Assembly (NCBI GenBank): GCA_033675265.1
Contig: JAUJYZ010000195.1
Coordinates: 62,001 to 126,000 of the forward strand
Direction of reading: 5' to 3'
DNA length: 64,000 bases
Source of the DNA: Actinostola sp. cb2023
Taxonomy: Eukaryota > Cnidaria > Anthozoa > Actiniaria > Actinostolidae
The notes beneath the pieces were generated by a model. That model was not told the DNA's origin and ran no database searches. It saw only the letters and a list, made by a program, of their open reading frames with translations. Below, piece by piece: positions 51,121-60,062 of this stretch (position 1 is the first letter of the stretch; the number at the start of each line of letters is the position of its first letter). A program made the position numbers and the translations under genes.

Positions 51121-53068
51121 CAGTTTAGATGATAAGAAACCCGATGAGAAAGCTGTTCTAAAGGACATCATGCAGCCAAAACATGGCGTGAAGATGGATA
51201 CTCCACCAACAACGGCCTCAAAGAGAAAGTGCAATCGACAGAAAACAATGACTAGAAAGGAAAAAGGAAGGTTGTACAGACAATCGTTGTCAACAGCATC
51301 TCAGAGTAAGATACCAAGAAAACAGCACGAAAACGAGGGTACCTGCCCAAAACCACCAACCATCCACGATGACAGTTCGGATGATGGGACACTTGAAGAG
51401 GAAGCCGTTAAAGCGGACATGGTGCAGCCAAAACATGGCGTGAAGATGGATACTCCACCAACAACGGCCTCAAAGAGAAAGTGCAATCGACAGAAAACAA
51501 TGACTAGAAAGGAAAAAGGAAGGTTGTACAGACAATCGTTGTCAACAGCATCTCAGAGTAAGATACCAAGAAAACAGCACGAAAACGAGGGTACCTGCCC
51601 AAAACCACCAACCATCCACGATGACAGTTCGGATGATGGGACACTTGAAGAGGAAGCCGTTAAAGCGGACATGGTGCAGCCAAAACATGGCGTGAAGATG
51701 GATACTCCACCAACAACGGCCTCAAAGAGAAAGTGCAATCGACAGAAAACAATGACTAGAAAGGAAAAAGGAAGGTTGTACAGACAATCGTTGTCAACAG
51801 CATCTCAGAGTAAGATACCAAGAAAACAGCACGAAAACGAGGGTACCTGCCCAAAACCACCAACCATCCACGATGACAGTTCGGATGATGGGACACTTGA
51901 AGAGGAAGCCGTTAAAGCGGACATGGTGCAGCCAAAACATGGCGTGAAGATGGGAAATCAAGTCAATGCTGCCACAATTCTAAGCTCGGAAGACGATGTT
52001 TCCTCAGATGATGAGGAATTAGAGGATGAGGGAGTTTTGAAAGACATAAAGCGTCGGGATGACAATTTTATTCATCCACGGAGAATTATTGCTTATACTC
52101 AATTTCCTGACGTTGATGATACTCTCAGTGTCTACAGCACGAGCAATACAATTGACGGACCAATTACGAATGCTCTTAAAGTCAACAGACTACCACCGTA
52201 TTCTACCCTAGAAGCTGCAGCAGAGGAATTTAGACGCAACAATGATTCAGCCTTCTTTATCCAATTCAAATCGTTTGGAACATTTGACAGACAGGGAATA
52301 AGGCATCTACAGAGATTTCACAGACTCAAACAACTGAGAAAGGAAGTTGAGTTTGAAGAAAAATGGCTTGAAAATGCATTTGAAAATCTTGGGAGCAATT
52401 TCAAAGATGCCGTCACCGGTGCTCTTCTCGACAGGTGGAATCCTGATGGCAACTTCCTGTCGTCTTATACCAACTACGTTGTAACATCCCAAGATCTTTC
52501 ATTGTTATGTGGCGAAAGATATCTTTCCGACGAAATAATTAACTTACTCTTGCATAAAGACTGTGACAAAGCCAATGAGATGGAGAAATCTACGAAATTC
52601 TTACTACTCCCATCCTTTCTTTCGACTGGTATGGTTTCTGGTGATGTAATTAGACGAGCATGTGATTCTGTACACATTCATGAAGTGAAAACCATATTTT
52701 TACCAGTTCATATGGTTCCTGCTCATTGGGGCCTTTTGGTGATTTCCGTTTCCGAAAAGACTCCATATTTTGACGATGGAATTCACTGTGCAATAACGAA
52801 AGAACTTCAAAATACTGTAAAAAAGATAATTACTGTAATCCATGACCATTACAAACTGCCGGAGTATGATCCTGTTCAGTGGAAAGGCGTTCAACGACTT
52901 CGACATCCTATACCTTCCCAACCTAAAGATTCTGGCAGTTGTGGCATTGCAGTAATATGTGCTGCCCGCGATATAATTAATGGAGCAACACCTTATACTT
53001 GGACCTTTAAAGACATGAAACGCCTGCGCGCCACTTTGATGGCAGAAATAGTTGCAATGCCGCAGTGA
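51113..53068 (+). CDS. Giant protein, repeat region and Ulp1/SENP-like cysteine protease
   Basis: 651 codons, originally in frame with the preceding segment (a 1-nt insertion near 51112 separates them; first repeat half already shows KQ-LDDSLDD). Three identical 84-residue repeats are followed by an acidic linker and a C48-type protease (~residues 455-651): YLSDEIINLLL (entry helix), PVHMVPAHWGLLVI with His 52724, TPYFDDG with Asp 52772, QPKDSGSCGIAVIC with Gln and Cys 52940. All catalytic residues are present. Such proteases cut SUMO or polyproteins; in a transposon it might process the giant protein or remove SUMO from chromatin near the target. Confidence 0.8.
   Translation: MDDSLDDKKPDEKAVLKDIMQPKHGVKMDTPPTTASKRKCNRQKTMTRKEKGRLYRQSLSTASQSKIPRKQHENEGTCPKPPTIHDDSSDDGTLEEEAVKADMVQPKHGVKMDTPPTTASKRKCNRQKTMTRKEKGRLYRQSLSTASQSKIPRKQHENEGTCPKPPTIHDDSSDDGTLEEEAVKADMVQPKHGVKMDTPPTTASKRKCNRQKTMTRKEKGRLYRQSLSTASQSKIPRKQHENEGTCPKPPTIHDDSSDDGTLEEEAVKADMVQPKHGVKMGNQVNAATILSSEDDVSSDDEELEDEGVLKDIKRRDDNFIHPRRIIAYTQFPDVDDTLSVYSTSNTIDGPITNALKVNRLPPYSTLEAAAEEFRRNNDSAFFIQFKSFGTFDRQGIRHLQRFHRLKQLRKEVEFEEKWLENAFENLGSNFKDAVTGALLDRWNPDGNFLSSYTNYVVTSQDLSLLCGERYLSDEIINLLLHKDCDKANEMEKSTKFLLLPSFLSTGMVSGDVIRRACDSVHIHEVKTIFLPVHMVPAHWGLLVISVSEKTPYFDDGIHCAITKELQNTVKKIITVIHDHYKLPEYDPVQWKGVQRLRHPIPSQPKDSGSCGIAVICAARDIINGATPYTWTFKDMKRLRATLMAEIVAMPQ
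51172..51927. repeat. Three identical 252-bp in-frame repeats
   Basis: Units start at 51172, 51424 and 51676, with a partial one at 51928. I see no nucleotide difference between them. Each encodes 84 residues with KRKCNRQKTMTRKEKGRLYR (basic, NLS-like) and DDSSDDGTLEEEAV (acidic). An older diverged half unit precedes them. Confidence 0.95.
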
Positions 53069-53116
53069 TAGTCATCTTATAGTGACATCCATCGCGCTGA
53101 TAAAATACAACAGCAA

Positions 53117-54440
53117 GTATGAAGTCAATGCCGTCAATCCATTACCTACTAAAGAACACTATGCTGATATCTAGAACTTTTTTTATCCACCATCTTCTGT
53201 CACTGCGTCATCTCGTTGGTCTGTCTCGCTCCTATAGCCAGTATGAAGTCAATGCCGTCAATCCATTACCTACTAAAGAACACTATGATGATATCTAGAA
53301 CCTTTTTTATCCACCATCTTCTGTCACTACTGCGTCATCTCGTTGGTCTGTCTCGCTCCTATAGCCAGTATGAAGTCAATGCCGTCAATCCATTACCTAC
53401 TAAAGAACACTATGCTGATATCTAGAACCTTTTTTTATCCACCATCTTCTGTCACTACTGCGTCATCTCGTTGGTCTGTCTCGCTCCTATAGCCAGTATG
53501 AAGTCAATGCCGTCAATCCATTACCTACTAAAGAACACTATGATGATATCTAGAACCTTTTTTATCCACCATCTTCTGTCACTGCGTCATCTCGTTGGTC
53601 TGTCTCGCTCCTATAGCCAGTATGAAGTCAATGCCGTCAATCCATTACCTTCTAAAGAACACTATGCTGATATCTAGAACCTTTTTTTATCCACCATCTT
53701 CTGTCACTACTGCGTCATCTCGTTGGTCTGTCTCGCTCCTATAGCCAGTATGAAGTCAATGCCGTCAATCCATTACCTACTAAAGAACACTATGCTGATA
53801 TCTAGAACTTTTTTTTATCCACCATCTTCTGTCACTGCGTCATCTCGTTGGTCTGTCTCGCTCCTATAGCCAGTATGAAGTCAATGCCGTCAATCCATTA
53901 CCTACTAAAGAACACTATGATGATATCTAGAACCTTTTTTATCCACCATCTTCTGTCACTGCGTCATCTCGTTGGTCTGTCTCGCTCCTATAGCCAGTAT
54001 GAAGTCAATGCCGTCAATCCATTACCTACTAAAGAACACTATGCTGATATCTAGAACCTTTTTTTATCCACCATCTTCTGTCACTACTGCGTCATCTCGT
54101 TGGTCTGTCTCTCGCTCCTATAGCCAGTATGAAGTCAATGCCGTCAATCCATTACCTACTAAAGAACACTATGCTGATATCTAGAACCTTTTTTTATCCA
54201 CCATCTTCTGTCACTACTGCGTCATCTCGTTGGTCTGTCTCGCTCCTATAGCAAGTATGAAGTCAATGCCGTCAATCCATTACCTACTAAAGAACACTAT
54301 GCTGATATCTAGAACCTTTTTTATCCACCATCTTCTGTCACTGCGTCGATCATCTCGTTGAACTGTCTCACTCCTACAGCAAGTATGAAGGCAATGCCGT
54401 CAATCCATTACCTACTAAAGAACACTATGCTGATATTTAG
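53117..54440. repeat. ~126-bp satellite, ~11 units, downstream of the transposase gene
   Basis: The unit contains AGTATGAAGTCAATGCCGTC, TACTAAAGAACACTATG, TGATATCTAGAACC and CGTCATCTCGTTGGTCTGTC. Period 125-130 bp; variation is mainly in T-run length and a CTA insertion. It begins ~50 nt after the stop codon. It probably holds the polyadenylation or subterminal region; repeated short open frames in it are artefacts. Confidence 0.95.
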
Positions 54441-55380
54441 GACTTTGTTGTATTTTTGTACAACGATTACTTACTTCGTTTATGCAATGCCTAGATATTA
54501 CTGATCCCACCTCTTACGGAATAGGAAACTAAACGAGACAAGATCAGAGCAACCACGCCACATCGTTGAACTCTTTTCTTAACTTGCCATTCAAACTGGA
54601 AAAACATGCAATCAAACTAAGTAAAAACAAAAAAAAGTAACAACAACAACAACCAAAAAAAAACATTACAAAAATACAAAAACTAAAACAAAAAGGGAAG
54701 AAAAAAAGAATCAGCGTTACAGTTAATACTTATTACGACTAAAGACCTGGGATATGCGAAAGGACTGCATGGCCTACTAATTACAAGGCTCATTTATCTT
54801 GACACTCCTAACACTCCTGGCTTTACAAACATTTTTCCCCATCAGGGCGTCAGTGCTTTGTCGTAGCGATGGGGCTCGTTTGTGCATCGCAGTAAAAGCA
54901 CAATCGCTAAATCTGTCGCCACATGAAAGTTAGTAATGTTCAATGTCACTATAGCTATATAGTGTAAAGAAGAATATAAAGACGTGTACAGTAAATGGAA
55001 AAGAACAATTGTTATACATTGGATTCGTTTATTTACAGTGTCATCTTTTGGTAAGTCACTACGTTAATGTCTTTAATTTTTTAATAAAGAGGTCAAGTAA
55101 CCTCTCTCCCTGAAATCAAGCACTACAGTCAAATGAAAAGAGCACCTTGGTCTTCCTAAAAGTGTAAGATTGGATCTTTTTCGTGCAATTCAATATACAA
55201 GGCGTTTTTGTAAATGAATCTAATCAGTTCTCCTAAGAAAATATTCAATCTTAAGTCTGCTGCGAACTTTTCTTTTTGATTTAGGAGACACTGGGTTACG
55301 TGCTTGGTCTAATGCATAAGGCCGATCGTGAGAATACTAGCTATATATAAAATTATCTAAGGAATTGGAGTAATTTCACC
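54441..55380. other. Unassigned spacer with A-rich tract
   Basis: A-rich at 54620-54710 (AACAACAACAACC, AAAAACTAAAAC). No gene recognised. Confidence 0.5.
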
Positions 55381-55394
55381 AGCGCTGGGGAAAA

Positions 55395-55576
55395 AAAAAT
55401 GGAAAATACTCTGGCTGGCAAAACCAAATACAAATCCCTACTCGCTGGCAAAACCAAATGGAAATCCCTACTCGCTGGGAAAATACTCTCATTTTTAAAG
55501 GGCTAGCTGGTAAAATGATATTTTACATGCCTTGCTGGCTGGGAAATTTATTTGGAAAAATTTGGCTGGCTGGCAC
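55395..55576. repeat. Right GCTGG-rich repeat cluster
   Basis: Repeats of CTCGCTGGCAAAACCAAATR and GGCTGGCTGGGAAATTT, ending against TGAGGAGCGGATATTTT. It resembles the left cluster at 35270-35520. Confidence 0.7.
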
Positions 55577-55682
55577 TGAGGAGCGGATATTTTTTTCCCA
55601 GGGATGTTAATAATTAACTATAATTAGCGTGGGAACACATGTCGAGTGTTTTAGACATCATATTGAGTGATTTGAGGAAAAG

Positions 55683-56830
55683 GTGTCGTTGGGTACTCTT
55701 GACAGTCAATACGATGAAGCAAAATCATGATACGAAAGAGCTCTAGCCATTTATGAGACTGTGTATCGTACAAATCACCCATCGATTGGAATTGCCCATC
55801 GCAAAAAAGAGCAGGGGACTGGGAGCGAGTTTATTAGAATTAATGTAATTACGAAATTAAGTTATGACATGAAACAACATGTTGAAATTATCATATGTGC
55901 AAAGTTTGATGTGATTTGAGTGAATTCTGTCGGAATTATAAACTTTTGAAATTTTGAAATTTTACAGTGAATGTATGGTTTGGGTAGACAACGTAAAAAA
56001 ATAGAGAGTTTGTATGGGAAAATGTACATCTTTGATGCCCTCTAGCATCGTCAATATTAAGCCAAAGTTCACCAAACTTTCCAGATTAGCTAAGTTTGGT
56101 CTGCTCTCTCAGAAAATGATGCCCACTTTTGCTACTTTCTTATACGCCCTATGCACGCGTCCTGATTTTCGATATCAGAATACTAGAATCTGTCACATAA
56201 AAATAACCACTGCCATCTGAAAAAGCATTTATTCATCGATATTTTTGGAAAAGTTCAAAAGTATTGGATAAAATCCCGCGAAGATATCGTAAATGACATT
56301 TATAGGTTTAGTATGGGATTTTGCCGTCATTAGTACACAGCCTCGTTCTGATGTACATCAATTTTCCAAATTGCTTCATTTCAAGGTTTAACACGTTCCA
56401 CTAAAAGAAGAGATTTATATAAGATTAGTGTAAAAGCTTCAGGGCGAAATGACATGTCCTTGCGGAGTTATGAACGTTTTTAATTCTGAAAATACATCAG
56501 AACGAGGCTGTGTACTAATTACGGCAAAATCCCATACTAAACCTATAAATGTCATTTATGATATCTTCGCGGGATTTTATCCAATACTTTTGAACTTTTC
56601 CAAAAATATCGATGAATAAATGCTTTTTCAGATGGCAGTGGTTATTTTTATGTGACAGATTCTAGTATTCTGATATCGAAAATCAGGACGCGTGCATAGA
56701 GCGTATTGAATTAGTTTTACGGACTTGGTCCCAGTCCCCTGCTCTTTTTTGTAATGGCCAATAGCTAGTACCTTGGTGTTATTCACAAGTCACTGGGACA
56801 ATACGACAATATTTTTCGTTGTTTTTGTGC
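55683..56830 (+). pseudogene. TPR-repeat gene fragment split by a hairpin element
   Basis: 55683-55800 reads VSLGTLDSQYDEAKS, a stop, then YERALAIYETVYRTNHPSIG: the TPR pattern of nephrocystin-3/kinesin-light-chain-like repeats found behind NB-ATPases in cnidarian NLRs. After the inserted element, 56760-56810 continues LGVIHKSLGQYDN. Stops and the insertion make it non-functional. It lies ~3.3 kb upstream of the HEPN/NB-ATPase gene on the same strand and may be a relic of a neighbouring gene. Confidence 0.65.
55803..56754. mobile_element. Hairpin element inserted in the TPR fragment
   Basis: Ends AAAAAAGAGCAGGGGACTGG and CCAGTCCCCTGCTCTTTTTT are inverted. A second, longer inverted part pairs 56137-56360 with 56486-56710 (ATCAGAATACTAGAATCTGT, ATCCCATACTAAACCTAT). 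About 950 bp, no coding content. Confidence 0.85.
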
Positions 56831-57277
56831 TTTATTTTCTTTTAAATATCATTTCAATGTAATTCATTCTATTGCTCTCACGCACAGTGCCTGTTCAACC
56901 GTTATATTTTTTGTCTCCATAGTTACCATTTGTTGTTTTGTTGTGTACACTTATTTAGCTCGCGCGGTTTTTCTAATTGTAACGCCCTGAAGATGGACGC
57001 AGAAGTCCGAAAGCTTGTCATATTAAACAAATTGTCGAAACTTAAAATCTACAAATATAAGTCTAGAATTATTCATCCGTTGGATGATGTCAGATTTCCT
57101 CGAAACAATTATGCATACATATAAGCATTTTAAAGCATCGAGACGAGTGTCGGGTTAAAGTAGATGGAACTAAATGTAATAGCTACGAGAATCTCTTTTA
57201 TTATGTAGACTTGCACATGATTTTGAGTTTGAACTTCCTGTGGGCCGAACCCTTCAGCCTCTTTCCCATGTAGGTTG
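56831..57277. other. Unassigned; short open frame
   Basis: An open frame at 56930-57124 includes ALKMDAEVRKLVILNKLSKL. It may be the edge of a retroelement, but I cannot name it. Confidence 0.3.
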
Positions 57278-57321
57278 ATATGTGCAAGCTTGCATATATA
57301 AATATGCAAGCTTGCACATAT
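57278..57321. repeat. Perfect palindrome with 20-bp arms
   Basis: ATATGTGCAAGCTTGCATAT and its reverse complement are separated by 4 nt. It could extrude as a cruciform. Confidence 0.85.
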
Positions 57322-57816
57322 GAACCAGTTGTGATCTAAACTACGCGATAGTTCTTTTGCTAACACATCACATATCATTTGATGCCTGACTACGAATGGT
57401 AAGTGTTAGCATACACTTGAAATGTCAGTAAATCATGCAATAATTGATCGACCATCGTCACAATAGTTTTGCTCTCACACTTTGATACTAGTACAGTCAA
57501 GAGTGGGACATTGCCTGGGTGCGTAATTATGTTCTATTATTTCCTTCTATTTTGGCGGCAAAAGACATTCAATGAAGTCAGTGCACTTCTTTGCTCGATT
57601 AGAATTGAAAGACATCAAAGTTTCCTCCAACATATTCATCTGAGCGAAGTTTAATAGAACTTTCAGTACTTTGTTGATCGCCAGACGAAATCGAAAGTAC
57701 GATGATTTTCAATGGTAAAAGCTTACGGCAACATTAAAACAGAACCTGATCTCCTAAATTCCATAAAGCGAGGAATGCAATAAGCCTATCAAATCTTTCA
57801 TCAGATGTACTTGTCC

Positions 57817-57978
57817 AGGGGCCGTACATAATCCAAAATTCAAGGGGGGGGGGGGCAGTACGTATGTTATAGCAAAAAATAAATAAAAATAGTACAGTTC
57901 TCAGTACTTTTTGGTATCTTTTTCACCTTGCTAGGGGGCAATTGCATTGTCCCCCTGCCCCTGTGCTGTGTACGGCCC
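57817..57978. mobile_element. Possible short MITE with poly(G) run
   Basis: Short inverted ends GGGGCCGTACATA and TGTACGGCCC; a G run lies at 57845-57855. Weak call. Confidence 0.4.
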
Positions 57979-58218
57979 ACAAGCTGAGACATTACATCCG
58001 GCCACGGACAGTTTCAAATCTTGCAAAGTCCATTCTCAAAACATGTCAACATCTCGGATGAAATATTTTATTAACACAGCCTTATATATCATGATACTTA
58101 GCATATATAACGAAGTTTCATAAGTTAAGTTTATTTGTGATAGCTTTGTGATATTCTAACGTATATTTCTGGGGTAGATTTGTACACTTGTGTCGGGGTT
58201 GTTTACGCACGTCACGCA

Positions 58219-58278
58219 TGACGGCATAGTCTTGGTATGACGGCATAGTCTTGGTATGACGACATAGTCTTGGTATGC
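58219..58278. repeat. 20-bp tandem repeat, 3 units
   Basis: Unit ATGACGGCATAGTCTTGGT, third copy with GACAT. Confidence 0.9.
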
Positions 58279-58279
58279 A

Positions 58280-59469
58280 AAGATTGTCATATAATTTACC
58301 AAAAAAAATACATCGATTGCAGAAATCGTTTATGTCTCGTTTGACATTCCAGTATTCTTAGTTTATATCATCACAAAAGCTGTGAAATGTTAAAAACCTT
58401 TCTGTAAACACCAGGTTTGTGATCATGTTTGTGGGACATGACTTTATAATCCCCATGGGGAAATTAATTGCTACCAACTGATTGGTCGTGCGCCATCACG
58501 ACCCCGCCTACAACTGATGTCAATGAAAACAATATTGTTTTGGTTTCGAATCTATTCTTTTTCTCAAGAAATTACTCGCACAACTAAATACTGGCCAAAA
58601 AGGATTCATAAATGGTCTCTAATCTTGAATAAATAAAGACTACACTAAGAAGTATATTTGCGAATAAATACTATGAAAACCCAAATAAATACTGATTAGC
58701 CTTTGCAAGCTGAAGTCATTTTGGTTAGTATTACTGGTAGCGCACCAGTGGTCATTACTATCTAAATTTAAAGGGTTTTGTGACCATCCCTTATTGATGA
58801 TTTTTGCAAATCTAACGCACAGGCTCTGTTGATTCGTCAGTCTCCAATTCATACGCGAAATGGTCGAGAAATGAGTCTTTCGAATCGCTGAATGTCTCTA
58901 TTTAACGGTTCTGTTAACCGGACTAGCGTGTTGCTATCGCAGGAAGAACAGTCCAAATCCTCCTCAGATTCACCTATCTATCAGTCTTTAATTTCTCTGT
59001 ATTTGTAAAAAAATATTTTCACTGTCCATCACACTATGTTATTCTAAATCTTGGTGAGCTAGCTCGAAAACGAATGTTACTCTAGCTCTCCAGCACTTCT
59101 ACCTTATCTACTATTTACACTATCAATTTATTGTTCCTCCTTAATTTTATTTATCACTACAAAAACTTGTAATATTATTGTAAAGTGCAAATAAAGTATT
59201 ATTATTATTCTCAGACTGTCTGTCGTTCGCTATGTGTGATTGCCTTCAGTTCTTCTTCCAGATTTCACATTCCTCGGCAGTGAGGATGATCTTATTTAAT
59301 TTGCATGTCCTCATTGACGCCTCTCTCTACGGTTCGTCTATCGGTTGTGCGGACCACTGACCTTCGATAGTTTTTCCGCAATTTCTGCGTAGTTGATCTC
59401 TTTGAGCTCTCCGCCTCGAATGACATGCTTCTACATTCCTAGTATTTCAATGAAGTCGAAGTCGTCTTG
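58280..59469. other. Unassigned spacer with a retroposon-like tail
   Basis: Nothing recognised except AATAAAGT(ATT)n near 59190-59208, a possible 3' end of a non-LTR retroposon. Confidence 0.4.
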
Positions 59470-59768
59470 TATACATTAAATTGCAGAATCGTTGTCGGGT
59501 TCAAAATCATAGAACATAGAAGTTAAGACCGCAAGGGATACCTGGGAAAGCGATAAATGAGTCAAATAATATGTCGCTTATTCGTAATTTATTTCCCGAA
59601 TATGTGTAGAATTTTGCTTAGAGAGATCATTTATTCCAATAAACACCAACATTTTCCTCTGACTACATAAAATTTAGCTGATTTACCGCTTACCCATACA
59701 TCCTAGCGGTCTCAGCTTCAATGTTCTATGATTTTGAACCCGACAACGATTCTGTAATTTAGTGTATA
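59470..59768. mobile_element. ~300-bp MITE upstream of the HEPN/NB-ATPase gene
   Basis: Ends TATACATTAAATTGCAGAAT and ATTCTGTAATTTAGTGTATA are inverted, stem ~48 bp including GTTGTCGGGTTCAAAATCAT. It lies ~300 bp before the gene's coding start. Confidence 0.8.
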
Positions 59769-60062
59769 AAGGGAAAGCAAATAATTAATTAATTAAAATT
59801 ATAAATTATAAATTACTTCAGATTTTCAAACGTTCTTGCTCAAACCAGAAAAAGTTCTTATAACAAGAGAAGAACACTGCCACGATTTTGTTGTGGGGGG
59901 AGGGGGAGAATCATTTGTCGATTTGATGCAAAATCGCTCTTATTATTTCCCATGCTGCGGCCTTCCGTTTCGTACTTGGTGTATAGTGTTTTTTTTTTTG
60001 TGTTTATGGTTTTCCAAAATGAAAATTCTTCTAATTGTCTTTTGCACACATAGCAAGAATAC

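Larger units (their letters stand above)
45632..53068 (+). pseudogene. Giant transposase-chromodomain-Ulp1 gene, five frameshifts
   Basis: Reads as one ~2,370-residue protein. Exon 1 ends ATG GTG AAG (45632-45640, donor GTGAGG); exon 2 starts at 45972 after CAG and joins in frame as MVK-VSDVERWL. Order: RFX-like winged helix (45972-46200), a second RFX-like unit (46262-46450), acidic linker, conserved block (46750-47091), CxxC-rich block (47092-47387), second CxxC block with YTCDIC (near 47790), transposase core (to ~49700), chromodomain (50759-50900), 252-bp repeats, Ulp1 protease (52474-53068). Frame changes: ~46125 (ATTGC duplicated, 5 nt), ~47090, ~47380, ~48620 and ~51112 (1-nt type). 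No other in-frame stops occur in 7 kb, so decay is recent or partly sequencing error. It is not a Polinton: no DNA polymerase B or integrase is seen. Confidence 0.75.
35217..55708. mobile_element. Candidate 20.5-kb composite transposon (boundaries tentative)
   Basis: Two motifs recur as inverted pairs at the ends: TGACAGTCAAGAGTACCC (35217-35234; reverse complement 55691-55708, perfect 18 of 18) and AAAATAWCCGCTCCTCA (35251-35267; reverse complement 55577-55593, one mismatch). Just inside each end lies a GCTGGCTGG-rich repeat. Between them are the large transposase gene, two HIRAN sequences and nested smaller elements. Against this, spacing between the motifs differs (16 vs 97 bp), no target duplication was found, and the right outer motif lies in TPR-like coding sequence. 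The block may instead be several independent insertions. Confidence 0.35.

Noticed and set aside
53216..54184. Repeated ~68-codon frames starting MVCLAPIASMKS
   Set aside because: Shadows of the ~126-bp satellite; each ends at the repeat's own stop.
35217..55708. Polinton/Maverick or related virus-like element
   Set aside because: The ~20-kb size and a Ulp1-type protease fit, but no protein-primed DNA polymerase, retroviral-type integrase, packaging ATPase or capsid frame is present.
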